Shown piece after piece: positions 1 through 8,835 of a stretch of 33,931 nt of DNA. The notes beneath the pieces were generated by a model, which saw only the letters and a program-made list of their open reading frames with translations, was not told where the DNA came from and searched no databases. The translations under genes and the position numbers were made by a program. This stretch comes from UMGS363 sp964402055. Its GTDB lineage: Bacteria > Bacillota > Clostridia > Oscillospirales > Ruminococcaceae. The stretch lies in the NCBI GenBank assembly GCA_964402055.1, contig CAYOAV010000017.1:1-33931 (forward strand), written 5' to 3'. Each line of letters opens with the position of its first letter. Position 1 is the first letter of the stretch.

Positions 1-60
1 GAACCCCGTCCCCTACATTATTGTTTGTGGTAATGCAAAATGAGATTGGAAAACCATTCC

Positions 61-3000
61 CTATTTTTTCTTCGCATTTAGCCTTAAAACTCTGCGTATC
101 TGCCTGATATCGATTGGTTTTGAAAGATGGCCGTTCATACCGCACTGTGCGGATTTTTTTATGTCCTCGTCAAAGGCATTCGCTGTCAGGGCGATAACGG
201 GAATCGTTTTTGCGTCCTTTTTATTGAGGGAGCGGAGCTTTTTAGTTGCTTCAAGTCCGTCCATATTCGGCATACGGATATCCATAAGCACAGCATCATA
301 ATATCCGACAGCCGACTGTTCAAATTTTCTGACTGCAACAACTCCGTCCTCGGCTGTTTCAACGATAAGTCCGTCATTTTCAAGCAGCTTGACTGCTATC
401 ATACGGTTCATTTCATCGTCCTCGGCTAAAAGTATTCTCATTCCCTCAATGGAAGTCTGCGAACCTGCGTCCGACTGCTCCTCTATTCCCGATTTATCTG
501 CTATCGGCAATTCAAGATCAAAGTAGAAATCCGAACCCTCGCCGAGCTTGCTTGAAACAGAAAGCTTGCCGCCCATCATTGAAACATAGGCGCTGCTTAT
601 TGCAAGACCAAGGCCTGTACCGCCGTATTTTGCGGTTATTTTTCCTCCGAGCTGCTCAAATGAATCGAATATCTTATCGATATTTTCGCTGCTTATGCCA
701 ATGCCCATATCCCTAACGGAGAAATGCAGGCAGACGTTATCGCCTTTTGTACCTGTTTCATTGACGGTGAGCGTTATACCGCCCTCGTGGGTGAATTTAA
801 GAGCATTTCCGAGTATATTAATAAGCACCTGACGGAGCTTAAGTCCATCGCCGATAACATAGCGATGCTCAACCTTTCCCTCGACCGCAAGATACAGACC
901 CTTTTGCTCCGTTTGAATGCGGATAATGGTTTCGGTATCATCAATGAGCGTTTGCAAATCGAACGGCTCATTATTTATCGTCATTTTTCCGCTTTCGATC
1001 TTTGAAAGCTCAAGATTGCTATTGATAAGCTCAAGGAGATAATGCGATGAGCTGTCGATTTTTTCTATATAATCCCTTGCTTCATCGTCAAGCTTAGCTG
1101 TATCGAGAAGTATTCTTGTGATACCCATAACGGCATTCATTGGCGTTCTTATTTCATGCGACATCTTGGAGAAGAATTCGCTTCTTGCGACATTTTCAGA
1201 GGCTGTTCTTGATGAAATAACCTGTGCAGAAATAACCCTTGAAAGCTCTGCCATGGATTTTATCGCACCCTCGGGGGCTTCTCTTTCTACGGCACAATAA
1301 ACACAGAAAGCATATGGCTTATCGTTATAATAAACAGGGCATATCAGCAGCTTACCTTTTTCACGGAGCATAGCGATAAACTCTGAAAGCTCGTTTGATG
1401 AAGCGTAAAAATCCTTATCGGCAATGAAAACCTCCGACAGCATTCCGACAAGCTCGTCAAAGCCGCTTCCAAGTGTAAATGCACCATCAAAAAGCTTTTC
1501 TCTGCCATATCTGCTCCACTGGCGATAGACACGGACGGATTTCCTTTCGCTGTTCATATCAAAAAATGCGATTCTTTCAAGGTCAAGCACACGGCCTATC
1601 TTGCAAAATATGATTTCGATAGCCTTTGCAAGATTTTTCGATCTTTCGAGCATATTTATCGTATAGGAAACCATATTTTCCGTTGTTGTATAGCCATTTT
1701 CCAGTTCCTTAGCCTCAGCGGAGGATTCAAAGCCTGAATTTGAGATCATTTTGGATCTGACGGAGAGATCATATTGAATATCACTATACCAAACTATTCT
1801 CGGATATGAAGGCATTTCACAGGCAAGGCTTGCAAGACGTGCATTATCGACCGCTTCAGACAAACGCTCGCCCTTTTCTGCTCGGAAGATACCTATTCCG
1901 CAGAAGATAGATTCGTCATTTTCGGAAAAATAAACTCTGTCAATGAAGGAAAGAGCTGTTTTAAGGCTCTCGGCATATTGCGTGCCGCTTCTTCTCGGGA
2001 TATAGAATGCAATATCGGATACTGACATTCTCCAGAAAATATCTGCGGGAGCTTTGAAAAGCCGCAAAATGCTTGCGATTTCCTCCATAACTCCGTTAAA
2101 ATAATATGAACCCTCGCTTCGGATAAATTCATTGACATTTTTAAGGGAAATAATACATACTGAAAATTCGCCGCTGTTTTCAAGGACATCCTTTTTGGCA
2201 AGCATATATCCATAATCGCCATCATAGAAGCCTGTAACTGTATCACGGCTTCTAAGCTCCTCCTGACGCATTTCTTCGAGGACTGTTTCGGTGATATTCT
2301 TTGAACAGGCTACTACTCTTACGACCTCTTTATTCACCTCGAGAGCCTTTGCGGAAACATAATTCCATCTTAGCTCGCCGTCCTTGGAATAAAATCTTGC
2401 ACGGAACGGTTCAGTCATACGTCCGTCAAGGAACGCAATTATCTTGTTGATATCTTCCTCGGGGCAGACCTGACCCTCCATTACCATTTTACGGAAATTT
2501 CTATACATACTTCTGCGTGAGAAGCAGTTTTTCTGATTTTCGTCATAATGATAGATCATAAAGATATCTTCTTCATTTTCATATTCAAGAATGCTGCTGT
2601 CGGATGATTTGAGTACGACTGTGCAAAGCTCATGCTCGCCTTCGTAGGCAAGGAAGGATTCTCTTCTTTCGTCAGCCATATTGACAAATTTATCATATAG
2701 CGACATCAGCATTTCATTTCCCGAATCATAATCCGCCTTTCCGCTTTCAAGCAATCGGCTGACAGCCTCGCTGAAGCGTGTGAACTGGTCGATATAAATG
2801 AAAAATACAATCAAGACAGCCGCAATGCCTATTACAAACAGGACAGCCATCATAACTTTGAGATAATTTTGGGTATAATTATACGCACTGTATATTAAAT
2901 TACTGTCCTTAACGGAAACTGCATACCATTTATTTGCCTTAAAATAGGAATTTTCGCCGTAAAGGCTTACATCGCTCACGGCACAGCAGACCTCGCCATT

Positions 3001-3999
3001 ATTTGAGTCACCACTTAAACTTAAACGCAAGCTATCCGTTTTGTATATTATATCTGAATTATTATGTGCTGTTAAAGTGATCTGATTACCATATGCTATT
3101 CCTCTAAGGAAATCAACGTTTGTATATGCCTGAACAGAACCGCTCATACCCGAAACAGGAGCGGAATTTTTTGAGCTGATAACGACAATACCGCCGTCAA
3201 AGCCTTTATCCTCGACCATTTTACCGATTTTTTCGCAGGAAAGTGTAATTCCTGCGACGCCATAAACGGTTTTATCGTAAATAAGCGGAATTGAATAGGA
3301 AACTCTGCGTTCGTTTGAGCCGTCGTCAAACATATAGCCGTCCGCCCAGTAGCCATAATCCTCGGCTTTTCTATCAGGATTTTTTCTGGCGGCAGTAACA
3401 GGGTCAAAGAAAAATCTGTATTGCGTTGCGTCCTTTTTTTCAAATTGGAAATCGCTCTCCCAGTTAATGTCAAGCGGAACGTCATAATGGATTGAAACGG
3501 ACTTACTGCCTCTTGTCATAACGGTTTCGCCGTCGTCCTCGGTGCGGGATTCAGCGTCCTTTATGTAAAAGCCCTGAAAAACGGAATCAGTCATAAGCTC
3601 TGCGTCATTGCAAAGCAAGGAAAAAACACCGCTCGGGGATGAATCATCCATAAGACCGATCATCTCGCCTGCAAATTTTTCGATAAACATACTCTGAGCG
3701 CCTGTATCGGACAAAAATTCATCTATAGTTATGCTTCGTTTTTCAAGAACCTCCGCCATAATGACACTGGCTCTTTTAACCTCCTTTGAAAGGTCGGCAT
3801 AATGGTTCATTTTTTCGTTAAGCTTTTCACTCTGCCTTGAAGCGGCATAAGCCATATTTTTTTCAGCCTCGCTGTTTATTTTTTCGGAAAGGCTTGAGGA
3901 ATTTACTGAAAAACTGTAAATCAAGCTCTGAATAATAATTATAATGACACAGAACACAGCTATAAATCGTACAGATTTTCCCGTTTCTATGCTTTTCAT
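61..3999 (-). CDS. Membrane hybrid sensor histidine kinase with receiver domain
   Basis: This 1312-residue protein is a hybrid two-component sensor. One membrane segment lies at about residues 11-30 and a second at about 380-402, enclosing a roughly 350-residue extracellular region that resembles a dCache sensor. Inside the cell follow a PAS-like region (about 470-580), a degenerate GGDEF-like domain (about 586-736) in which the GGDEF signature is replaced by SVSDI, a GAF-like region (about 775-925), a HisKA domain with phospho-acceptor His948 in SHEIRTPMNA, a HATPase domain with DMGIGI and GGTGLGLA boxes, and a C-terminal receiver with acidic pair EDD, phospho-Asp1240 in LMDIRMP, and a conserved Lys in LSKP. 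There is no HPt domain, so a separate HPt protein should pass the phosphate on. An AGGAG site lies about 11 bases before the ATG. The ligand is unknown. Confidence 0.93.
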   Translation of the reverse strand: MKSIETGKSVRFIAVFCVIIIIIQSLIYSFSVNSSSLSEKINSEAEKNMAYAASRQSEKLNEKMNHYADLSKEVKRASVIMAEVLEKRSITIDEFLSDTGAQSMFIEKFAGEMIGLMDDSSPSGVFSLLCNDAELMTDSVFQGFYIKDAESRTEDDGETVMTRGSKSVSIHYDVPLDINWESDFQFEKKDATQYRFFFDPVTAARKNPDRKAEDYGYWADGYMFDDGSNERRVSYSIPLIYDKTVYGVAGITLSCEKIGKMVEDKGFDGGIVVISSKNSAPVSGMSGSVQAYTNVDFLRGIAYGNQITLTAHNNSDIIYKTDSLRLSLSGDSNNGEVCCAVSDVSLYGENSYFKANKWYAVSVKDSNLIYSAYNYTQNYLKVMMAVLFVIGIAAVLIVFFIYIDQFTRFSEAVSRLLESGKADYDSGNEMLMSLYDKFVNMADERRESFLAYEGEHELCTVVLKSSDSSILEYENEEDIFMIYHYDENQKNCFSRRSMYRNFRKMVMEGQVCPEEDINKIIAFLDGRMTEPFRARFYSKDGELRWNYVSAKALEVNKEVVRVVACSKNITETVLEEMRQEELRSRDTVTGFYDGDYGYMLAKKDVLENSGEFSVCIISLKNVNEFIRSEGSYYFNGVMEEIASILRLFKAPADIFWRMSVSDIAFYIPRRSGTQYAESLKTALSFIDRVYFSENDESIFCGIGIFRAEKGERLSEAVDNARLASLACEMPSYPRIVWYSDIQYDLSVRSKMISNSGFESSAEAKELENGYTTTENMVSYTINMLERSKNLAKAIEIIFCKIGRVLDLERIAFFDMNSERKSVRVYRQWSRYGREKLFDGAFTLGSGFDELVGMLSEVFIADKDFYASSNELSEFIAMLREKGKLLICPVYYNDKPYAFCVYCAVEREAPEGAIKSMAELSRVISAQVISSRTASENVARSEFFSKMSHEIRTPMNAVMGITRILLDTAKLDDEARDYIEKIDSSSHYLLELINSNLELSKIESGKMTINNEPFDLQTLIDDTETIIRIQTEQKGLYLAVEGKVEHRYVIGDGLKLRQVLINILGNALKFTHEGGITLTVNETGTKGDNVCLHFSVRDMGIGISSENIDKIFDSFEQLGGKITAKYGGTGLGLAISSAYVSMMGGKLSVSSKLGEGSDFYFDLELPIADKSGIEEQSDAGSQTSIEGMRILLAEDDEMNRMIAVKLLENDGLIVETAEDGVVAVRKFEQSAVGYYDAVLMDIRMPNMDGLEATKKLRSLNKKDAKTIPVIALTANAFDEDIKKSAQCGMNGHLSKPIDIRQIRRVLRLNAKKK

Positions 4000-4069
4000 A
4001 AATATATCAGCTCCTGTCTGGAATTTGAATTTTTATGTAAATAATATTTTAAAAACAATTATTTAAAAT

Positions 4070-4098
4070 ATTATATCATATATTCAAAAAACAAGCAA
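4070..4098 (-). promoter_or_regulatory. Predicted sigma-A promoter of the hybrid kinase gene
   Basis: On the minus strand a -35 TTGCTT (4098-4093) and a -10 TATAAT (4075-4070) are separated by 17 bases, with an extended -10 TGA just upstream. The leader to the ATG at 3999 is about 65 bases of very A+T-rich DNA. Confidence 0.6.
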
Positions 4099-4161
4099 TA
4101 GTTTTTTAATTTTTTCGGCAATTCATACTAAAAAATCCTACCATTTTCTAAAAAAGAAAAA

Positions 4162-4188
4162 CCTGCGGAATAACCACAGGCTTTTTTT
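4162..4188 (-). terminator. Intrinsic terminator of ddh, probably bidirectional
   Basis: CCTGCGG (4162-4168) and CCACAGG (4174-4180) form a 7-bp stem with one G-T pair and a 5-base loop. A T-run follows on both strands: plus from 4182, minus through the A-rich stretch 4151-4161. It lies about 35 bases beyond the ddh stop codon. Confidence 0.75.
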
Positions 4189-4215
4189 ATTTGCAATGTG
4201 CAATGTGAAATTATT

Positions 4216-5205
4216 TTAAAGCATTTCCTTACGAAGCTCTGCACCTGATTTCGGGGAAAGATATGCGGGGGCGATATCAAACACCGTTCTTGCACCTGAC
4301 TGACCCTCTCTTGAAAGACGTACAGCTGCTCTTGCATATGCGACAAGTATGCTTGATGTAAATTCAGGATTTGAGCCAAGCTTCAATGAATATTCTATGA
4401 TATGTGAGGTTTCCTTATTTTCACCTGTTTTGCCGCTTCTGATAACAAAGCCGCCGTGAGGAAGTCCGCTATGATCTCTTGCCATTTCTTCTGCGGAGAT
4501 AAAATGCACGGTTGTATCATAATCGGCAAAATAATTCGGCATTTCCTTGATACTCTTTTCAATTGCGGCTTTATCAGCTCCGTCCTTTGCGACAACGAAG
4601 CATTCTCTTGTATGCTTCTGACGAGTGGTGAGCTGGGGATTTTCGCCGTTTCTGACTGCTTCAACAGCCGCCTCCACAGGAATGGTATACTGACGAGCGT
4701 CGGCAACGCCCTCAATTCTTCTTACAGCATCGGAATGACCCTGACTTACGCCCTTGCCCCAGAAGGTATAATTTTCGCCCTCGGGGAGAATAGCACTTGC
4801 ATAAAGTCTGTTCACGGAGAACATACCCGGATCCCAGCCGACGGAAATAATGCTGATATTTCCGCCCTCCTTAGCTGCTTTATCAACCGCTTCGAAATGC
4901 TCGGGAATTTTTGCATGAGTATCAAAGCTATCTATAGTATTGAACATTTTTGCAAGCTGTGGACCTTGAACAGGAAGATCTGTTGCACTTCCTCCGCAGA
5001 GTATAAGCACGTCAACATCGTCCTTATGCTTTTCAATATCATTTACAGAATAAACGGGAACTCCGCTTGTAAGTATTTTAAGAGCTGACGGATCACGCCT
5101 TGTGAAAACGCAGGCAAGCTCCATGTCTGGGTTTTGTCTGATCGCAAGCTCTGTACCTCTGCCAAGGTTACCATATCCAACTATACCAATACGAATATTT
5201 TTCAT
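4216..5205 (-). CDS. ddh: meso-Diaminopimelate dehydrogenase
   Basis: This 329-residue protein is an NADP-dependent meso-diaminopimelate D-dehydrogenase, which makes m-DAP in one step from tetrahydrodipicolinate for lysine and peptidoglycan. The N-terminus MKNIRIGIVGYGNLGRG is the Rossmann dinucleotide site. Family stretches include CVFTRRDP, LCGGSATDLP, SFDTHAKIPEH, SVGWDPGMFSVNR, FWGKGVSQGHSDAVRRI and HGGFVIR. The length fits the family (about 320-330). An upstream in-frame extension to 5346 exists, but the ATG at 5205 is preceded by a strong GGAGG and begins exactly where the family begins, so the shorter form is chosen. The gene is monocistronic, with its own promoter upstream and terminator downstream. 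It sits next to other peptidoglycan precursor genes. Identification is very secure. Confidence 0.97.
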   Translation of the reverse strand: MKNIRIGIVGYGNLGRGTELAIRQNPDMELACVFTRRDPSALKILTSGVPVYSVNDIEKHKDDVDVLILCGGSATDLPVQGPQLAKMFNTIDSFDTHAKIPEHFEAVDKAAKEGGNISIISVGWDPGMFSVNRLYASAILPEGENYTFWGKGVSQGHSDAVRRIEGVADARQYTIPVEAAVEAVRNGENPQLTTRQKHTRECFVVAKDGADKAAIEKSIKEMPNYFADYDTTVHFISAEEMARDHSGLPHGGFVIRSGKTGENKETSHIIEYSLKLGSNPEFTSSILVAYARAAVRLSREGQSGARTVFDIAPAYLSPKSGAELRKEML

Positions 5206-5254
5206 TTCAATTCCTCCGTTCCGATTTTCGGCTGAACTATCAGCTAATGGAAAC

Positions 5255-5283
5255 ATTATAACACATTTTGCAAGATTTGAAAA
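5255..5283 (-). promoter_or_regulatory. Predicted sigma-A promoter of ddh
   Basis: Minus strand: -35 TTTTCA (5283-5278), 17-base spacer, and a perfect -10 TATAAT (5260-5255) with an extended TG motif. It lies about 50 bases before the ddh ATG. Confidence 0.6.
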
Positions 5284-5381
5284 GGGGTTTTTCAAAATTT
5301 TTCGGATTTTTTTCAAAAAAATAATTTTATCGCCCTGATTATGCAAGGAAAATCGTGCGTCATTTCATTTTATGCAAAAAA

Positions 5382-5421
5382 TTCACCGCATACGGCTGGA
5401 TCTCTGCCATTATGCGGTGAA
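5382..5421 (-). terminator. Intrinsic terminator of the ddl-murI-DUF1934 operon
   Basis: A perfect 11-bp stem, TTCACCGCATA (5382-5392) with TATGCGGTGAA (5411-5421), is followed on the minus strand by a T-run (complement of the A-run 5376-5381). It begins 11 bases after the stop codon of the DUF1934 gene. Confidence 0.85.
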
Positions 5422-5432
5422 AATCAAAAAAA

Positions 5433-5852
5433 TCATTCCGAAATCTCAATTATAACCTCGTTATCGGAAATATAGCTTGAATTTGCGTCAACGGTATATT
5501 TCAGATAAAGGCTGCCGCCGTCTGCGGTGAGGTTATTTTCGATTGCATTTGCGTAAATACCGATAGAAAGCTCGCCATAAGGTGTAAAATACTGGCAATG
5601 ATGCTTTTTATCCTTTTCCACGACAAGCAGGCTTCCCCTATCGCCGCTTCTTAATATAGTAGCCATTTCATTGCCACAGGCTGTTATTTCGGTATGCTCT
5701 CCCTCAAAGCCTGTTGCTTCGGATTCTTGATATACTATTTTAAAGCCATTTTTTACGGTTGAAAAAATTGCGTTAGTGATGATCTCGCTCTCGCTTCTTT
5801 CACCGTACATATTCTGAACGCCCTTAAGCGTCATTGTAACTTCTTTTTTCAT
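5433..5852 (-). CDS. DUF1934 (YwiB-like) beta-barrel protein
   Basis: This 139-residue protein resembles the DUF1934/YwiB family of small calycin-like beta-barrel proteins, whose biochemical role is not established. Family-like features are the opening MKKEVTMTLKGVQ, a basic region with ILRSGDRGSLLVVEKDKKH, the central YFTPYGELSIGI strand pair, and a C-terminus of alternating polar and hydrophobic strands. An in-frame extension runs to 5897, but it overlaps the end of murI and lacks a good ribosome site, whereas the ATG at 5852 follows a GAAAGGA and fits the family start. It is the last gene of the ddl-murI operon, 13 bases after murI, which suggests a tie to envelope synthesis but does not define one. 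Confidence 0.82.
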   Translation of the reverse strand: MKKEVTMTLKGVQNMYGERSESEIITNAIFSTVKNGFKIVYQESEATGFEGEHTEITACGNEMATILRSGDRGSLLVVEKDKKHHCQYFTPYGELSIGIYANAIENNLTADGGSLYLKYTVDANSSYISDNEVIIEISE

Positions 5853-5865
5853 AATTTTCCTTTCG

Positions 5866-6693
5866 TCATGCAAGGGATACAAGCTCCTCCGTTTCAACCT
5901 TTATGACGCTTCCCTTGATTTTTTCACCGAGAAAGCTCTCGGCATTTTCACGGAACATATCTGTACTATCGGAGCAATAAAAGGTTATCTCTCCCTGTTC
6001 CTCATTTTCATTTAGCATATCATTCCGTGTAAGATACGCACAAGCGAAATTTGCGGCTTCTCCGCCTGTTGAAATAAGCTCAACATTTTCGCCCATAACG
6101 TCCGATATAACGTCATAAAGTATCGGATAATGAGTACAGCCGAGTATCAATGTATCGACATTTTCACGCTTAAGCGGTTCAAGATACTGCTCTGCGACAA
6201 GCCTTGCGACCTTATTATTCCTATCGGTAAAGCCGTTTTCCACAAGCGGCACGAACAATGGACAAGCCGCCCCGACTACTGTTATCCCTGATTTTATCGC
6301 ACGGATAGCCTTGGGAAACGAGCCTGATTTTATTGTAGCGGCTGTTCCGATAACTCCGATCCTGCCGTTTCTTGTTTTCGCACAGGCAGACTGCACTGTC
6401 GGGAGGAGAACACCTGTAAACGGAGTGCCGTCAGCATCCTTTTTTTCTGTGCCGACAATTGATGAAACTGTACCGCAGGCGGCGATTATCATTTTAACGT
6501 TATGCTTTTTCATAAAAGCGATATCCTGAGCGGAATATTGCAGGATAGTTTCACGGCTTCTTGTACCATAGGGCAAACGAGCCGTATCGCCGAAATATAT
6601 TATATTTTCGTTCGGCATAAGGCGGTGAAGCTCCTTTGCACAGGTCAGACCGCCCATTCCCGAATCAAAAACGCCAATTGCTGAATTATTCAT
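5866..6693 (-). CDS. murI: Glutamate racemase
   Basis: This 275-residue enzyme interconverts L- and D-glutamate without a cofactor and supplies D-Glu for the peptidoglycan stem peptide. The N-terminus IGVFDSGMGGLT carries the catalytic Asp10-Ser11 region; PYGTRS is the substrate loop; the two catalytic cysteines are Cys73 in AACGTVSS and Cys186 in LGCTHYP with His188. The first cysteine motif is usually CNT, and here the Asn is Gly, a small departure that does not remove the cysteine. Its start overlaps the ddl stop by four bases (ATGA), indicating translational coupling. Length is normal for the family. Confidence 0.96.
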   Translation of the reverse strand: MNNSAIGVFDSGMGGLTCAKELHRLMPNENIIYFGDTARLPYGTRSRETILQYSAQDIAFMKKHNVKMIIAACGTVSSIVGTEKKDADGTPFTGVLLPTVQSACAKTRNGRIGVIGTAATIKSGSFPKAIRAIKSGITVVGAACPLFVPLVENGFTDRNNKVARLVAEQYLEPLKRENVDTLILGCTHYPILYDVISDVMGENVELISTGGEAANFACAYLTRNDMLNENEEQGEITFYCSDSTDMFRENAESFLGEKIKGSVIKVETEELVSLA

Positions 6694-7748
6694 ATTTCCA
6701 TTGCACCCTCAATAAGCCTGTCAAGAAGCTCCGACTGCGAAATTCCCATATTCTCCATAAGCTTCGGATACATACTTATAGGAGTAAATCCTGGGAGAGT
6801 GTTTATCTCATTGAGAATTACAGTGCCGTCCTTTTTGAGGAAGAAGTCTATTCTTGAAAGGCCTGAACAGCCTATTACAGAAAATGCTTTCAGAGCTGTT
6901 TCTCTTATCTCATTTTCAGATGAAGCGTCAATATCGGCAGGAATGCTTATTCCTGATGTTCCGAGGATATATTTTGCGTCATAATCATAAAAATCATTAC
7001 AGGAAACGATCTCGCCCACTCTTGAAGCGAACGGCTTATCTACGCCGAAAACGGCACATTCAAGCTCTCTTCCCTCGATATATTCCTCGACGATGACCTT
7101 TTTATCATGCGAAAAGGCAAGCTTTATTGCATCCTTAAGCTGACTGAACGATGCCGCTTTATTTACGCCGACAGATGAACCGCTGTTGCACGGCTTGACA
7201 AAGAGCGGAAAATCAAGCTCATTGACGATGCTTTCGCATATTTCATCAAGTCTGCCGAGGTCGGACTGGAAAACAACTCTGTGACGAGCCATTTTAATTC
7301 CTGCCGATTCAAGAATTTTATGTGTAACAGCCTTATCCATACAATCCGCAGAGGCACAGACCTTACAGCCGACATAAGGAATGCCCGAAAGCTCAAGCAG
7401 ACCCTGAATACAGCCATCCTCGCCGTGCTGACCGTGGAGAGCGGGGAAAACAACATCTATTTTTGTCAATGAATATGTACCGTCAGTGATTTTCATAATG
7501 CCCTTATACATCGGATCGGGAAGAATGACGGCAGGAACGCAGTCGGGGTTTGATTCCCACCTTCCCGAGGAAATCATATTTATATCACCGGGGTAAAAAA
7601 GCCAGCGTCCTTTTTTTGTAATGCCGATAGGAACGACCTCATATTTATCGGCAGGTATGGCATTGATAATATTTGCGGCAGAGATAAGCGAGATATCATG
7701 CTCGTTTGAAACTCCTCCGAATAACACGGCAACCCTTATTCTTGACAT
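6690..7748 (-). CDS. ddl: D-alanine--D-alanine ligase
   Basis: This 352-residue ATP-grasp ligase joins two D-alanines for the muramyl pentapeptide. It shows the N-terminal VLFGGVSNEHDISL motif, PALHGQHGEDG, the ATP-binding FVKPCNSGSSVGV loop, EEYIEGRELECAV, and the metal-binding C-terminal NEINTLPGFTPISMYPKL. The omega-loop region reads DFYDYDAKY; a Tyr there is typical of D-Ala-D-Ala enzymes rather than D-Ala-D-Lac (VanA-like) ligases, so an ordinary vancomycin-sensitive precursor is inferred. It is the first gene of the ddl-murI-DUF1934 operon, preceded by a GAAAGGA ribosome site and a sigma-A-like promoter. Confidence 0.97.
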   Translation of the reverse strand: MSRIRVAVLFGGVSNEHDISLISAANIINAIPADKYEVVPIGITKKGRWLFYPGDINMISSGRWESNPDCVPAVILPDPMYKGIMKITDGTYSLTKIDVVFPALHGQHGEDGCIQGLLELSGIPYVGCKVCASADCMDKAVTHKILESAGIKMARHRVVFQSDLGRLDEICESIVNELDFPLFVKPCNSGSSVGVNKAASFSQLKDAIKLAFSHDKKVIVEEYIEGRELECAVFGVDKPFASRVGEIVSCNDFYDYDAKYILGTSGISIPADIDASSENEIRETALKAFSVIGCSGLSRIDFFLKKDGTVILNEINTLPGFTPISMYPKLMENMGISQSELLDRLIEGAMEI

Positions 7749-7798
7749 TTATGACCATTCCTTTCGGTGAATTTATCATTTATTTCTACTCACATTAC

Positions 7799-7828
7799 AT
7801 TATATCACTTTCACCTTACAAAAGTCAA
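7799..7828 (-). promoter_or_regulatory. Predicted sigma-A promoter of the ddl operon
   Basis: Minus strand: -35 TTGACT (7828-7823), 18-base spacer, -10 TATAAT (7804-7799) with an extended TGA. The leader to the ddl ATG is about 45 bases. Confidence 0.7.
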
Positions 7829-7853
7829 GCATAATTCAATCAGCAATTGCAAA

Positions 7854-8591
7854 TTAAACAGAAATGTAGTCTGCCGCCGCATAGCCTTCTATGCCGTTGT
7901 AGCTTATGATGTACCAGTTCCCAGTCTGACCGAGGACGGTTATTTCGGCACGGTTCGGGATAACTCCGAGAACTCTTGAATTTGTATTCGGAAGGCTTCT
8001 TATATTAAGATTTGAGCCGTCCGTTGTGACTGTTCCCGTCCGTGCAGGAGTTGCTTCAACAAATGGTATGCCGAAATAATCGCAGAGCGACTGAACAAGA
8101 TTCCTTGCGATAGACTGCGTATTCGCCTTTATCCATTCAGCGTCCTCGGTATTATCGTGATAACCAAGCTCACAGAGGACAGCTATCGCTCTTGTTTGTG
8201 TGACCTCGCCGAGCGAGGTCGTTGGCAGAGTATTGACCTTTGACGGAACAGGATAGATATTTTTGAGATTATTCACAATTATATCCGCAAGGCGTTCACC
8301 TTGAACGGAATAGGGCGAATAATAAATATCTATCCCTGAAAGTATTCCTGCAAAGCGTCCGCCGCCTGCATTTGAATGAAGTGCAAGATGAACATCATAA
8401 TAACGTGAATTTGAATCGGAAATAGCACCTCTTACGTCACGATCGGGGTCGTTTCGGTTAAATGTTATCCCCGATGAACGCAAATAAGGCTCCATAGCGT
8501 CGGCGATAAGGTTCATCTGCTGTTCCTCATTACCGCCGTTGATATATTCGTTCCATTGCTGAGTTGACGGACTTAAAAATACACTTGGCAT
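7854..8591 (-). CDS. N-acetylmuramoyl-L-alanine amidase (Amidase_3-like) with SH3b domain
   Basis: This 245-residue protein has an Amidase_3-like catalytic region (about 1-175) and a C-terminal bacterial SH3 domain (about 184-245, with GSNLNIRSLPNTNSRVLG and GYAAADYISV), a module that binds cell walls. Likely metal or catalytic residues are Glu22/Glu23 in GGNEEQQMN, His72 in LALHSNAGG and Glu141 in LCELGYHDN. The usual first zinc histidine of the DPGHG motif is not visible: the protein opens with FLSPSTQQWN. There is no signal peptide or membrane segment, so export is unexplained; it could act in the mother cell, on lysis, or by a non-classical route. The start has a GGGAG site about 8 bases upstream. 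It could be a domesticated endolysin, but no phage genes surround it. Confidence 0.85.
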   Translation of the reverse strand: MPSVFLSPSTQQWNEYINGGNEEQQMNLIADAMEPYLRSSGITFNRNDPDRDVRGAISDSNSRYYDVHLALHSNAGGGRFAGILSGIDIYYSPYSVQGERLADIIVNNLKNIYPVPSKVNTLPTTSLGEVTQTRAIAVLCELGYHDNTEDAEWIKANTQSIARNLVQSLCDYFGIPFVEATPARTGTVTTDGSNLNIRSLPNTNSRVLGVIPNRAEITVLGQTGNWYIISYNGIEGYAAADYISV

Positions 8592-8747
8592 AAATAATCT
8601 CCCTTACTTTTTTGTAAATTCTATGCAGGAAAATTATTTATATTACACTCAAGGATGAATATTCCACTTTTCTTTGTACAAAATATCTAAACAGGACTAA
8701 ATTCGGTTGTGCAAAGAAGAGAAACAGAGATTTTATACAAAAAACTA

Positions 8748-8776
8748 TTGACAAGCTAAAAAAAATAGTGTAAAGT
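8748..8776 (+). promoter_or_regulatory. Predicted sigma-A promoter of the PTS operon
   Basis: A perfect -35 TTGACA (8748-8753) is followed after 17 bases by a -10-like TAAAGT (8771-8776). It lies just upstream of the RAT/terminator leader, as expected for an antitermination-controlled operon. Confidence 0.65.
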
Positions 8777-8809
8777 ATATATAGAAAATCTAATATGCGA
8801 ACATTTATT

Positions 8810-8835
8810 GGAGTGTTACCTTTTTGGGCATAACC
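8810..8835 (+). promoter_or_regulatory. RAT antiterminator RNA site for a LicT/BglG-type protein
   Basis: The left arm GGAGTGTTACC (8810-8820), a TTTTT loop and the right arm GGGCATAACC (8826-8835) match the layout of ribonucleic antiterminator hairpins (GGATTGTTAC...GGCAAAACC). Its 3' end overlaps the 5' arm of the following terminator, so binding of the antiterminator protein should block termination. The gene directly downstream encodes such a protein. Confidence 0.85.

Noticed and set aside
1..60. A terminator for the hybrid kinase at the left edge
   Set aside because: No hairpin with a T-run can be seen in the 60 bases available; it may lie outside the window.
4456..5088. 210-codon open frame on the plus strand inside ddh
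   Set aside because: Antisense to a clear enzyme gene, no family motif and no ribosome site.
5206..5346. 47-residue N-terminal extension of ddh
   Set aside because: It covers the promoter region, is not family-like, and the internal ATG at 5205 has the strong GGAGG.
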